A stretch of 64,000 nucleotides of DNA from Luteibaculum oceani (lineage in GTDB: Bacteria > Bacteroidota > Bacteroidia > Flavobacteriales_D > Luteibaculaceae): assembly GCF_007995015.1 (NCBI RefSeq), contig NZ_VORB01000010.1:1-64000 (forward strand), read 5' to 3'. A model generated the notes under the pieces. That model was not told where the DNA came from, made no database searches, and saw nothing but the letters and a program-made list of their open reading frames with translations. Made by a program: the position numbers and the translations under genes. Below are positions 27,641 to 36,851 of this stretch, in pieces. The number at the start of each line of letters is the position of its first letter. Position 1 is the first letter of the stretch.

Positions 27641-28135
27641 ATGGCAACAGAAGGAAAAAATTTATCTCATTACGATAAGGATAGCATTCCCGATGGTTCG
27701 GATTTTACCATCGGGATTGTTGTTTCTGAATGGAATGATGAAATAACTGGAGCTCTGTTAAAAGGAGCTGTAGAAACCCTTAAGAAACATGGGGTTCAGG
27801 AAAACAAATTACACGTTAAGTGGGTGCCTGGAAGTTTCGAGCTTCCCCTTGCCTCCCAATGGCTTATCCAACAACATAGTCCACACGCTGTAATCGCCCT
27901 TGGATCGGTTATTCAGGGTGAAACCAAACATTTCGATTTTGTTTGCGAGGCCTGTGCACTTGGAATTAAAGATGTTAGCCTTTCTGAAAATACTCCGATT
28001 ATTTTTGGTGTATTAACAGACAACACGCATGAGCAAGCCGTTGCAAGATCGGGTGGAAAGCACGGAAATAAAGGAATTGAATGTGCTATTGCTGCATTGA
28101 AAATGGCAGCATTAAGAAGAAACCTTTGGGTTTAA
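27641..28135 (+). CDS. ribH: 6,7-dimethyl-8-ribityllumazine synthase RibH
   Basis: This enzyme performs the penultimate riboflavin step and forms icosahedral or pentameric shells. I use ATG 27641 (164 residues) rather than the upstream TTG, because ATG follows the TPR stop directly. Motifs are GIVVSEWND, VPGSFELPLA, ALGSVIQGETKHFDFV (with the catalytic His) and FGVLT.NT. A terminator follows. Confidence 0.95.
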   Translation: MATEGKNLSHYDKDSIPDGSDFTIGIVVSEWNDEITGALLKGAVETLKKHGVQENKLHVKWVPGSFELPLASQWLIQQHSPHAVIALGSVIQGETKHFDFVCEACALGIKDVSLSENTPIIFGVLTDNTHEQAVARSGGKHGNKGIECAIAALKMAALRRNLWV

Positions 28136-28151
28136 AATAAATCACTCATAC

Positions 28152-28184
28152 AAAAAAGGCTGCCCTTTAGGAGCAGCCTTTTTT
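28152..28184. terminator. Bidirectional terminator between ribH and DUF4442 gene
   Basis: A perfect 12-bp stem, AAAAAAGGCTGC/GCAGCCTTTTTT, with a 9-base loop provides T-runs on both strands and lies between convergent genes. Confidence 0.88.
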
Positions 28185-28210
28185 ATTTTCAACGAAATTA
28201 TTCCTCGAGG

Positions 28211-28720
28211 TTAATCTACCTTCAATTTAACTTTCTCCCAGCTCTTTATTTGCCACAGAGTCACCGCCTCGGCAACCAAATTTCCATCCTTATCCTTTAG
28301 CGTGATTTTAGCTGGATAAAGCACCACACCGTCTTCTTTTAAGGGTTTCATTATTTCCGACTGCAAATCGTTCTCCGAAAGCTCAAAGTGTGCAATGGTA
28401 TCGCTTTTTGCTTGGTAAGAGTAATTTACTTTAAGCTCCTGCATTATTATCCTATACTTTCTAGGGTTCACGCGGGATAAAAGCAGTAACCCGGAGCAAA
28501 ACTCCGCTACGGTTGCTAATGCACAAGCATGAATACCTTTAATATGGTTAAAATTCCTCCTTTTGTATGGGACAAAGGTTTTTACATGATTATCACCTAG
28601 TTCTTTAACTTTAATTCCATGCGGTTTATTAAAAGGAATGGCAATGGAAAGGGCAAGATTTAACTTGGTTAAGCCCCACCCTCCCTTTTTGACACCTACA
28701 AACAGTTTCTCAAGGTTCAT
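28211..28720 (-). CDS. DUF4442 hotdog-fold protein
   Basis: This 169-residue protein resembles the DUF4442 thioesterase-like family (HIKGIHACALATVAEFCSGLLL, then VNYSYQAKSDTI). The hotdog fold suggests an acyl-CoA or aromatic thioester substrate; none is known for this group. It follows the MazG-like gene by 3 bases on the minus strand, so the two are probably cotranscribed. Confidence 0.8.
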   Translation of the reverse strand: MNLEKLFVGVKKGGWGLTKLNLALSIAIPFNKPHGIKVKELGDNHVKTFVPYKRRNFNHIKGIHACALATVAEFCSGLLLLSRVNPRKYRIIMQELKVNYSYQAKSDTIAHFELSENDLQSEIMKPLKEDGVVLYPAKITLKDKDGNLVAEAVTLWQIKSWEKVKLKVD

Positions 28721-28723
28721 GTG

Positions 28724-29131
28724 CTATGCTTTTTTGATAATGGACTCAATATCGGGTTTAAAATAATTGGGACCCTTTAAAACTTTTCCATCTTCTCGCA
28801 AAATAGGTTTGCCATCCGCTCCTAACTTGCTCATGTTACTTGCTTGGATTTCTCTAAATACCGGCGCAATTATATGGCCCATACCATGTTTTAAAATGGT
28901 ACCCATGAGTATGTACAGCATATCGCCAAGGGCATCAGCTATTTCAACGGTATCGTTATCAATTGCGGCAGATTTATATTCTTCATTTTCCTCAGCCATC
29001 AATCGAAATCGCAAAGCAACCTCTTCTGCGGTCAACTGTTTCGTAGGCTTATCGCCATTTTCTATTCCAAAAGCATTGTGAAATTCCTCCACCATGCTCA
29101 AAGCCTCATCGATACTCAATTTTTCTGTCAT
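28724..29131 (-). CDS. MazG-like nucleotide pyrophosphohydrolase
   Basis: This 135-residue all-alpha NTP pyrophosphatase has the EE..E motif in LMAEENEEYKSA and the D..GD motif in IADALGDMLYIL. A C-terminal segment, KPILREDGKVLKGPNYFKP, is typical of the phosphoribosyl-ATP-pyrophosphohydrolase-like subgroup used for house-cleaning of nucleotides. The true substrate is unknown. It is divergent from moxR. Confidence 0.85.
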   Translation of the reverse strand: MTEKLSIDEALSMVEEFHNAFGIENGDKPTKQLTAEEVALRFRLMAEENEEYKSAAIDNDTVEIADALGDMLYILMGTILKHGMGHIIAPVFREIQASNMSKLGADGKPILREDGKVLKGPNYFKPDIESIIKKA

Positions 29132-29256
29132 AAAACTATGTTAAGGGTTAACATTCTTTAACTGCAATGTTATTGGTTGCTTTATCGCGCAAAGTGCACA
29201 TTTGTGCGGTATTTTACCAACCAAATAACTAGTTTCAACCGCAAAATAAATTAATC

Positions 29257-30270
29257 ATGGAATTAACAAATTCCGCTACGGATACTGACATCAGAGCGCT
29301 GAATGAGAAAATAAAGCTTGAAAGCAGCTTTATCGACCTGATTTTCAAGGAAATGGATAAATCCATTGTTGGACAAAGGGAAATGGTTGAAAGCTTACTC
29401 ATTGGATTATTAGGAAATGGACACATCCTACTTGAAGGGGTGCCTGGTTTAGCTAAAACCCTGGCTATTAATTCACTATCCAAAACTACTGACGTAGGAT
29501 TTAGTAGAATACAATTTACACCCGATTTATTACCTGCCGATCTTATCGGTACCATGATATACAACCAAAAGAAAGAGGAATTTTTGGTTAAAAAGGGGCC
29601 AATTTTTTCCAACTTCATTTTGGCCGATGAGATAAACCGTGCTCCGGCTAAGGTGCAATCGGCACTTTTAGAAGCCATGCAAGAGCGCCAGGTAACGATA
29701 GGATCCGAATCATTTAAACTTGAAGAACCTTTTTTAGTTCTCGCTACGCAAAACCCAGTAGAGCAAGAAGGAACCTATCCTTTACCCGAAGCGCAGGTAG
29801 ACCGTTTTATGTTAAAAGTGGTTCTTACCTATCCAGAAAAGGAGCACGAAAAGCTAATTATCCGCAATAACATTTCTAAAGCAGCTTACCCCACTCCCGA
29901 TAAAGTGGTGAAGCCAGAGGACATCCTAAATGCAAGAGAGATTGTTCGCGAAGTATACTTAGATGAGAAAATTGAGCAGTACATCGTGGATATAGTTGAT
30001 GCAACCAGATTCCCTGCTAAAAATGGTATTAGCCAACTTGAGGGTATGATAAATTTTGGAGCTTCTCCTCGCGCGAGCATCAGTTTAGCTATAGCTGGAA
30101 AGGCCCTAGCCTTTATTAACAGAAGAGGATTTGTAATTCCAGAAGACATTAGAAGCGTTTGTCATAGAATTTTAAGACACAGAATAGGCCTTAGCTATGA
30201 AGCCGAAGCTGAAAACATCACTTCAGACGAAGTAATAAATATCATTTTAGATAGCGTAGAGGTACCATAG
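29257..30270 (+). CDS. moxR: MoxR-family AAA+ ATPase of the Bat operon
   Basis: This 337-residue ATPase has Walker A GVPGLAKT at 61-68, Walker B FILADEINR, and the MoxR pattern ALLEAMQERQVT and ATQNPVEQEGTYPLPEAQ.DRF. MoxR proteins act as chaperone-like ATPases with von Willebrand factor A proteins. It heads an eight-gene plus-strand operon to batE and is followed by the DUF58 gene after 13 bases. Confidence 0.95.
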   Translation: MELTNSATDTDIRALNEKIKLESSFIDLIFKEMDKSIVGQREMVESLLIGLLGNGHILLEGVPGLAKTLAINSLSKTTDVGFSRIQFTPDLLPADLIGTMIYNQKKEEFLVKKGPIFSNFILADEINRAPAKVQSALLEAMQERQVTIGSESFKLEEPFLVLATQNPVEQEGTYPLPEAQVDRFMLKVVLTYPEKEHEKLIIRNNISKAAYPTPDKVVKPEDILNAREIVREVYLDEKIEQYIVDIVDATRFPAKNGISQLEGMINFGASPRASISLAIAGKALAFINRRGFVIPEDIRSVCHRILRHRIGLSYEAEAENITSDEVINIILDSVEVP

Positions 30271-30283
30271 GTTTTAGCACAGT

Positions 30284-31171
30284 ATGCAAAAGGAAAGTAC
30301 TTCTGAAATATTAAAAAAGGTCCGCCGAATTGAGCTTAAAACCAGAGGCCTCTCCAACCAGATTTTCTCCGGTCAATATCACTCGGCTTTCAAGGGGCGG
30401 GGTATGGCTTTTAGCGAGGTGCGCGAGTACATGCCTGGTGATGAAATAAGAACCATAGACTGGAATGTTACAGCACGATTTAACCAGCCCTACGTAAAGA
30501 TTTTCGAGGAAGAGAGAGAGCTAACAGTAATTTTGGTAGTCGATGTTTCGGCATCGGACAATTTTGGTTCCAAGGAAAAGCTTAAAAAGAACCTGATTAC
30601 CGAGCTATGTGCGGTTCTGTCTTTTTCAGCTATTCAAAACAATGATAAAATCGGGGTAATTTTCTTTTCAGATAAGGTGGAGAAGTTCATCCCTCCAAAA
30701 AAGGGAAAGAGCCACATTCTCCGCATCATTAGAGAGTTAATAGAGTTTGAACCAGAGTCTAAGGGCACAAATATTTCTGAAGCGCTTACTTTTTTAAATA
30801 ACGCCATTAAAAAACGAGCAATAGCCTTTTTAATATCCGATTTCATGGACGATCATCCTTTTAAAGATGGTTTGAGGTTGGCGAATCAAAGGCATGATCT
30901 TGTTGCCCTGCAAATAAAGGATGAAAGAGAAGAAAGCCTTCCCAATGTAGGATTGCTTCCTGTGGTTAATCCAGAAACAGGCGAATGGCAATGGATGGAT
31001 AGTTCCAGCAAAAAGGTGAGAAATGCTTATAAGCAAGAAGCAGCAAGATGGAATGAATCGCTCCACAAACTTTTTAAAAAGACTGGGGTGGATTTTGTTT
31101 CTCTTTATCCCAATCGATCGTACGTAGCTCCATTAATCAACCTTTTCAAAAAACGCAGTTTACATGCTTAA
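30284..31171 (+). CDS. DUF58 VWA-like protein of the Bat operon
   Basis: This 295-residue soluble protein has the DUF58 motif SGQYHSAFKGRGMAFSEVREY, followed by PGDEIRTIDWNVTARF, and a degenerate VWA fold with the metal-ion site DVSAS. DUF58 proteins pair with MoxR in operons across bacteria. It overlaps the next gene by 8 bases. The role is presumed to be in membrane-protein or envelope-complex assembly. Confidence 0.93.
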   Translation: MQKESTSEILKKVRRIELKTRGLSNQIFSGQYHSAFKGRGMAFSEVREYMPGDEIRTIDWNVTARFNQPYVKIFEEERELTVILVVDVSASDNFGSKEKLKKNLITELCAVLSFSAIQNNDKIGVIFFSDKVEKFIPPKKGKSHILRIIRELIEFEPESKGTNISEALTFLNNAIKKRAIAFLISDFMDDHPFKDGLRLANQRHDLVALQIKDEREESLPNVGLLPVVNPETGEWQWMDSSSKKVRNAYKQEAARWNESLHKLFKKTGVDFVSLYPNRSYVAPLINLFKKRSLHA

Positions 31172-32117
31172 GAAAATTTGCGCCGTAATAACGTTGATTA
31201 CTGTTGGCTTTGCGCTCCACGCCCAAGAGCTTCAACTCAATCTGGATAAACAGCAAATTAGATTTGGAGAGCAAATTAACGGACAGCTGATTGTTAAGGT
31301 AAATGCAAAGGATAAAAAGGGAGAAATCCTTTTTAATAAGAGCTTTGAGGAATCTCTTGGAGGACTTGAGCTATTGGACAAACTGGTTATTGATACCGTT
31401 GTAAACGAGTCGGAAAATGATTTCCAATTTAACTATCGGTATCAATTCTCAATTTCCGGCTTCGACTCGGGACACTTTTTTGTTGGTCCCTTTTCATTAG
31501 GACTTGGTGATAAAAATTTAGTGAGCGACTCCATTGGTGTTTCGGTTTACCCCGTTAAAATCGATTCCTCGGTTACCGAAAAACCTATAAAGGCCATTCA
31601 GGAGTTACCTCTTGGATTTAGAGATTACCTTGCCGCCTATTGGTATTTCCCTGTTTCCCTGGCTATCCTTGTTATTTTAGCCTACCTGATTTATAGATGG
31701 TGGAAAAAGAGAAAGCAAAACACTGACACCATTCCTGTAAAAGAAAGTCCTAAGCCAGTTATCCCACCACATGTAGAAGCTCTTGAAAAACTTAGAAAAC
31801 TGCAGAACGAGGAAATCTGGAAAATAAAGGGTGACAAGGTATTTTACACCGAAATTTCTTTGATAATTAGAGGCTATTTAGGCAAAAGGTATAACATACA
31901 TGCCCTAGAAAAAACCAGTGGAGAAATCTCACAGTTACTTCAGTACAAGCTTCAACCTAAGTCCTTGCACGAAGACCTCTCCTACATTTTAAACCTCAGT
32001 GATATGGCCAAATACGCTAAAGAAAAGCCCGGTGAGGCTTTTGCGAAAGAGGCTGTTGAAAAGGCAATTGAATTAGTAAAACGCACCACTCCAATCGAAG
32101 AAGAAATTAATGGGTAA
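31164..32117 (+). CDS. Bat-operon membrane protein, BatD-like half
   Basis: This 317-residue protein has a signal peptide (FALHAQ), a beta-rich periplasmic domain (GEQINGQLIVKV), one membrane segment (about 164-184, WYFPVSLAILVILAYLIYRWW) and a cytoplasmic helical domain (EISLIIRGYLGKRYNIHALEKTSGEI). The C-terminal domain resembles the tail of BatD encoded 4 kb downstream (AIHGYIQDKFGFSKTDLS), so it may be a shortened paralogue. It overlaps both neighbours. The function is inferred from operon context only. Confidence 0.75.
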   Translation: MLKKICAVITLITVGFALHAQELQLNLDKQQIRFGEQINGQLIVKVNAKDKKGEILFNKSFEESLGGLELLDKLVIDTVVNESENDFQFNYRYQFSISGFDSGHFFVGPFSLGLGDKNLVSDSIGVSVYPVKIDSSVTEKPIKAIQELPLGFRDYLAAYWYFPVSLAILVILAYLIYRWWKKRKQNTDTIPVKESPKPVIPPHVEALEKLRKLQNEEIWKIKGDKVFYTEISLIIRGYLGKRYNIHALEKTSGEISQLLQYKLQPKSLHEDLSYILNLSDMAKYAKEKPGEAFAKEAVEKAIELVKRTTPIEEEING

Positions 32118-33186
32118 GTCTAAAATTGGAAATATTGTTTTTGCACTAATTGGTGTGCTACTCTGCTTTATACTGTGGCAATATTATTACCACCGATTTG
32201 AATACAAGCATGGAGCATTCTTTTGGTTTTTACCAATAATTCCCTTGCTCGCCATTCACTTCGTTTGGCGACAAAACCAGCAAATTGCCAAGGTAAACCT
32301 CCCCTCTTTTAATTTTATAGCCAAGGAAAATCTCTTTAGTAAAGGATTTTTCAGGACCAGCCTACACGGTTTTAAATGGATAGCCCTTACCCTGTTAATC
32401 ATTGCCTTGGCAAGACCACAGAGCAAAGATTCTTATCGAAATGTTAGTACAGAAGGGATAGATATAATTATAGCTCTGGATGTATCCGCCTCTATGTTGG
32501 CAAAGGACTTTACCCCAAACCGACTTGAGTCCGCTAAGGACGTGGCTATGGATTTTATCTCTAAACGAACCAACGATAGAATTGGGTTGGTTGTGTACGA
32601 AGGCGAAGCTTTTACCCAGTGTCCTATTACCACAGACCACCGCGTGTTAAATTCCATGCTAAAGGAAATAAACACGGGACTATTAGAAGGTGGAACAGCA
32701 ATAGGAATGGGATTGGCAACATCTGTTAACCGACTGCGAGAAAGTGATGCTAAAAGCAAGGTGATTATCCTTTTGACCGATGGGGTAAATAACCGAGGAG
32801 AAATAGATCCTATAACCTCAGCAGAGTTAGCAAAGGAATTCGGAGTTAAAGTGTACACCATTGGTGTAGGTTCTCGAGGCAAAGCCCTATCCCCTGTTTC
32901 TATTTATCCTAATGGCCAGTATAAGTACGAGTATATAGACGTGAAAATCGATGAGCTTACTTTAGAAAAGATTGCTTTCCAAACTGGAGGTAAATACTAT
33001 CGGGCAACGTCTGAGGCTGCGCTGCGTGAGATTTACGACAACATCGATAAACTGGAGAAAACGGAAATAAAAGTAACCGAATATGCCCAGCGAAATGAGG
33101 AGTTTGCCCCCTTTATACTTGCTGCTTTGGCCCTTTTATGTATCGAAATAATATTAAAAAGCACCTGGTTTAGAAGTATTCCATAA
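32110..33186 (+). CDS. batA: VWA membrane protein BatA
   Basis: This 358-residue protein has two N-terminal membrane segments, then a VWA domain with the MIDAS motif DVSAS (ALDVSASMLAKDF), GLVVYEGEAFTQCP and ILLTDGVNN, and a C-terminal membrane segment near 335-352. It overlaps batB through TAATG. In Bacteroides and Leptospira, Bat proteins were first linked to oxygen tolerance; the molecular role is still open. Confidence 0.92.
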   Translation: MGKSKIGNIVFALIGVLLCFILWQYYYHRFEYKHGAFFWFLPIIPLLAIHFVWRQNQQIAKVNLPSFNFIAKENLFSKGFFRTSLHGFKWIALTLLIIALARPQSKDSYRNVSTEGIDIIIALDVSASMLAKDFTPNRLESAKDVAMDFISKRTNDRIGLVVYEGEAFTQCPITTDHRVLNSMLKEINTGLLEGGTAIGMGLATSVNRLRESDAKSKVIILLTDGVNNRGEIDPITSAELAKEFGVKVYTIGVGSRGKALSPVSIYPNGQYKYEYIDVKIDELTLEKIAFQTGGKYYRATSEAALREIYDNIDKLEKTEIKVTEYAQRNEEFAPFILAALALLCIEIILKSTWFRSIP

Positions 33187-34334
33187 TGGAGAAAACAAAA
33201 ACATATTCGCCTGGTAAGTTCATTGCCTTCGCCTTGGTTATGGAAATTATTTTCCTAGGCGTTGCTTTCCTATTATTTCAATTTGGAGAAAGGTGGATTA
33301 CCGGTTTGCGTTTCGACAATAAGCAATATTTTATCCTAATTCCAATTGGGACACTTATCACTTTCGCTTACTTTTTTTACACCCGATGGAAGGCAAAAGC
33401 GATTAACAAGTTTGCTGATTTAGAGCTTTTTAATGCGGTGGTAGAACCCTACTCTATAAGTAAGCATAGCATTAAATTTTGGCTGTTTCGTGTTGCGCTT
33501 TTCCTACTAGCTTTTGCCTGTATTAACCCGAAAATTGGATCCCGCTTAGCCGAAGGCAAAACCAAGGGAATGGACATTGTTTTCTGTCTGGATGTATCCA
33601 ATTCGATGTTAGCTGAAGACCTAACGCCCAACAGGCTCTCAAAGGCAAAGAGGATGATAGAAAAGGTACTCGACGAGTTAAACGGGGACAGAATTGGATT
33701 AGTGGTTTTTGCTGGAGAAGCTTTTGTTCAGCTACCCTTAACAACAGATTACGGTGCGGCCCGCCTTTTTCTTTCATCACTTAGTCCAGATGTTGTACCA
33801 ACCCAAGGAACAGCCATTGGCTCTGCTATCGATTTAGCTTTTCAGTCTTTCGATCCAGAATCACCCGTAGGAAAAGCCATTATCGTAATTACCGACGGTG
33901 AAAACCACGAGGATGACGCAGGTTTTGCAGCTAAATATGCCAATGATAACGGCATTAAAGTATTTGGAGTGGGAATGGGAACTATTGCCGGGGCTCCTAT
34001 ACCCGTTAATAAAGGCAAAAAAGATTTTAAAAGAGACAATTCTGGCGAAATTGTGGTTTCTAAATTAAACGCCGCTTTGATTGAGGAAATCGCCGATAAA
34101 GGAAATGGACTTGCAATCTATGCTTCGAATTCTCAACAGGCAACCAAAGCACTAATTGAGGAGTTGCAACAAATGGAAAAAGGAGAATTGGATACCGTTG
34201 TATACCAAGATTACGAAGACAGATTCCAATGGTTTTTACTTCCGTCGGTTCTCTTATTGCTAATAGACGCATTACTCGGAAGTAGAAAAAACAAATGGTT
34301 AAACCGTTTAAACTTATTTAGCCATGAAAAGTAA
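33186..34334 (+). CDS. batB: VWA membrane protein BatB
   Basis: This 382-residue protein has the same layout as BatA: two N-terminal membrane helices, a VWA domain with MIDAS DVSNS (CLDVSNSMLAEDL), GLVVFAGEAFVQLPLTTDY and VITDGENHEDDA, and a C-terminal membrane helix. It is a paralogue of BatA and presumably forms a heteromer with it. It overlaps batC by 11 bases. Confidence 0.92.
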   Translation: MEKTKTYSPGKFIAFALVMEIIFLGVAFLLFQFGERWITGLRFDNKQYFILIPIGTLITFAYFFYTRWKAKAINKFADLELFNAVVEPYSISKHSIKFWLFRVALFLLAFACINPKIGSRLAEGKTKGMDIVFCLDVSNSMLAEDLTPNRLSKAKRMIEKVLDELNGDRIGLVVFAGEAFVQLPLTTDYGAARLFLSSLSPDVVPTQGTAIGSAIDLAFQSFDPESPVGKAIIVITDGENHEDDAGFAAKYANDNGIKVFGVGMGTIAGAPIPVNKGKKDFKRDNSGEIVVSKLNAALIEEIADKGNGLAIYASNSQQATKALIEELQQMEKGELDTVVYQDYEDRFQWFLLPSVLLLLIDALLGSRKNKWLNRLNLFSHEK

Positions 34335-35085
34335 ATTCTTACTGTTAATCGGATTACAATTGCTTGGCTTTATTGGAGTTGCCCAAACCCCGAAATTTGA
34401 ATTAAAAAAGGGAAACGAGGCATATAAGTCTGGAGATTTTGACAAGGCCTTAGACCAATACAATTCACTTTCTACGGTAGATGAAGTTGCGGAAGCAGCA
34501 GCTTTTAATAAAGGAAATGCATTTTACCAGAAAGAAGACTTTGAAAACGCCTCAACCGCCTTTACTGCAGCTGCAAGCGAAGCTTCAGATAAAAATATAA
34601 AGGCAAAAGCCTATTACAATTTGGGGAACACCCAGTTAAAGATGAAAAAGCTGGAGGAAAGCCTTAAATCCTACAAGGAGGCACTAAAATTAAACCCAAA
34701 CGACGAGGACGCTCGATATAACTACAGCTTGGTGAAGAAATTGCTTCAGCAACAGCAACAGCAACAAAATAAAGAGCAGGAAAAAAAGGAAGAAGAGAAA
34801 AAAGATCAGGAGCAAAATCAGGATCAAAACCAGGAGAATAAAGAACAGCAAGACCAACAAAAAGAACAGGATCAGCAGGATAACGACCAAAAACAAGAAG
34901 AGCAACAACAGCAGCAACAAGAACAGCAGCAACAACAGCAACAGCAACAGCAACAGCAGCAGATGAAGAGAAAAAATGCTGAAAATCTGTTAGATGCCTT
35001 AAATCAACAAGAAAAAGGTGTTCAGAGAAAAGTAAATAAGGCTAAAGGCAAGTCTGCTAAAGTTAATATTGAGAAAGATTGGTAG
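34324..35085 (+). CDS. batC: TPR protein BatC with a polyglutamine-rich tail
   Basis: This 253-residue protein has a signal peptide (GVAQ), three TPR units (KGNEAYKSGDFDKALDQYNSL, AAFNKGNAFYQKEDFENA, AYYNLGNTQLKMKKLEESL), then about 75 residues (140-214) made almost only of Gln, Glu, Lys, Asp and Asn, with several runs of five or more Gln. It ends with a short basic segment. BatC orthologs often have charged linkers. The long poly-Leu ORF on the opposite strand is an artefact of the CAG/CAA repeats. Confidence 0.9.
   Translation: MKSKFLLLIGLQLLGFIGVAQTPKFELKKGNEAYKSGDFDKALDQYNSLSTVDEVAEAAAFNKGNAFYQKEDFENASTAFTAAASEASDKNIKAKAYYNLGNTQLKMKKLEESLKSYKEALKLNPNDEDARYNYSLVKKLLQQQQQQQNKEQEKKEEEKKDQEQNQDQNQENKEQQDQQKEQDQQDNDQKQEEQQQQQQEQQQQQQQQQQQQQMKRKNAENLLDALNQQEKGVQRKVNKAKGKSAKVNIEKDW
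34741..34965 (+). repeat. CAA/CAG-rich codon repeat in batC
   Basis: The tract is rich in CAG and CAA, with uninterrupted CAA/CAG runs at about 34903-34962. It encodes the Gln/Glu/Lys linker and could vary in length by slippage in frame. Confidence 0.8.
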
Positions 35086-35087
35086 TG

Positions 35088-36851
35088 ATGAGGGCAATAT
35101 TTAAATATTCGATTATACTTTTCACCCTCTTGTTAGGACAACTGGGTTTTGGACAGGATTTCAGGGCTTCGGTAAGTCAAAATCCTGTTTCAGTTGGAAG
35201 TAGGTTTACCCTGAGTTTTACCCTAGAAAACACCTCCGGTGAAATTACACCACCCCCTATTTCGGATTTTCGCATCATTTTCGGCCCTTCCCAATCGAGT
35301 AATTTTTCATTCATTAATGGTAAGTCTAGCAGAACAACTACCATCTCCTACGTAATGTTGGCTGAGGAAGAAGGCACCTTCACCATTCCTGCTGCAACCG
35401 CCAATACTAAAGACGGGGTGCTAAAAACTGACCCCATAAAACTTGAAGTTGTAAAGGGCAACAACAACACTGCTCAAAGCAGCTCCTCAAAACCTCAGAG
35501 TAGTTCGCAAACGCCTTCTGTAAAAGGAAATGGAAATGTTATTATTCAAATAGCACCATCCAAAACCACAGCACATATAGGTGAACCCATAACCGTAAGC
35601 TACATTTTATATTCCAGATATAGTCAACTTGAATTGGGCGAAACAGATTACCCTGCCCTTTCGGGGTTTTGGGTCGAAAACATCAATTTGGGGTCGGTAC
35701 AGTGGGATGATAATTTAGCCACCATTAACGGCAACAAATACCGAAGAGCGGTTATAAAAAAACAACTTCTTTACCCACAGCGATCCGGAGAACTTGAAAT
35801 TCCATCCTTTACACAGAATGTGGTCGTTAATCGCTCTTTTTTCAATCCTGGAAGTAGAGTAAGTGCTAATAGTAACGCGGTTAAAATTAGGGTAAAGCCA
35901 TACCCCTCCAGTGCACCAGGTAATTTCTCAAATATATCTGGGAAATTCAGAATTGTCTCTGGTATTTCCAATCAGAAGGTTGATGTTAACGAGGCTGTTA
36001 CCTACACCTTAAAAATTAGTGGACAAGGTAATCTTAAACTACTCAACCCACCAGAAATCAATTTCCCTTCAGATTTTGAGGTGTACGAACCTAAAACCAA
36101 TGATAATATAAGAGTAAACGCGGATGGTATTTCAGGTTATAGAGAATGGGAATACATAATAATCCCAAGGTATCCTGGAGATTACAAAATACCTAAAGTA
36201 AGTTTTAGCTATTTCGATTTAAATAGCAAAAACTATAAAACAATCAGCACTAGCGAGATAGACCTATTGGTTGAAGGTTCGGCTATAAGTAATACCAATG
36301 GAACGGTTGTGAATCCAAAAACCGATGTGGCCCTATTGAATGAAGACATAAGATTTATTGACATTCATTGGGATTCGAATTTTGTAAAACAGAAATTTGG
36401 GGCAACTAGAGGCCTATTCTGGATTCTAAGCACAGCGATAATCTTAATCTTCTTGCTAATTGCCTTAAAGGTCAAAAAAGACCAATCACTCAAACAAAAC
36501 CAAAAAGAATACAAGCGTAAAAAGGCTAGCAAGCTTGCGGATAAAAAACTTGCAAAAGCCAAAAAGCATTTGTCACAAAAAGACCAAGCTGGTTTCTATA
36601 TAGAGATTATTTCTGCCATTCACGGGTATATCCAAGATAAGTTTGGGTTTAGCAAAACCGACTTATCAAGGAATACCCTCAAAGAAAAACTCCTTGCTAA
36701 AGGAGCAGCGGAGGAAGAAATAAATCGATTACAAGAGTTGATAGATGATTGCGATATGGCACGTTATGCGCCATCGGCCAATGTTAACATGGAATCTACG
36801 TACGAACGAGCAAAAGCTACTTTACAATGGTTAGAGAAATTACAAGCCTAG
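35088..36851 (+). CDS. batD: BatD family protein (oxygen tolerance)
   Basis: I use ATG 35088, 2 bases after the batC stop (587 residues); the TTG upstream would overlap batC. A signal peptide (GFGQ) is followed by beta-sandwich BatD repeats (NPVSVGSRFTLSFTLEN, APSKTTAHIGEPITVSYIL, VDVNEAVTYTLKISGQGNLK), one membrane helix at about 440-460 and a cytoplasmic helical domain (FYIEIISAIHGYIQDKFG). It fits the BatD family and overlaps batE by 25 bases. Confidence 0.92.
   Translation: MRAIFKYSIILFTLLLGQLGFGQDFRASVSQNPVSVGSRFTLSFTLENTSGEITPPPISDFRIIFGPSQSSNFSFINGKSSRTTTISYVMLAEEEGTFTIPAATANTKDGVLKTDPIKLEVVKGNNNTAQSSSSKPQSSSQTPSVKGNGNVIIQIAPSKTTAHIGEPITVSYILYSRYSQLELGETDYPALSGFWVENINLGSVQWDDNLATINGNKYRRAVIKKQLLYPQRSGELEIPSFTQNVVVNRSFFNPGSRVSANSNAVKIRVKPYPSSAPGNFSNISGKFRIVSGISNQKVDVNEAVTYTLKISGQGNLKLLNPPEINFPSDFEVYEPKTNDNIRVNADGISGYREWEYIIIPRYPGDYKIPKVSFSYFDLNSKNYKTISTSEIDLLVEGSAISNTNGTVVNPKTDVALLNEDIRFIDIHWDSNFVKQKFGATRGLFWILSTAIILIFLLIALKVKKDQSLKQNQKEYKRKKASKLADKKLAKAKKHLSQKDQAGFYIEIISAIHGYIQDKFGFSKTDLSRNTLKEKLLAKGAAEEEINRLQELIDDCDMARYAPSANVNMESTYERAKATLQWLEKLQA

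Noticed and set aside
34690-34953. Antisense ORF encoding almost pure Leu/Phe
   Set aside because: It is the complement of the CAG/CAA repeats in batC and has no start signal or other support.
34324-35085. CRISPR or tandem-repeat array
   Set aside because: The repetitive tract is coding, has no spacer structure and keeps the reading frame.
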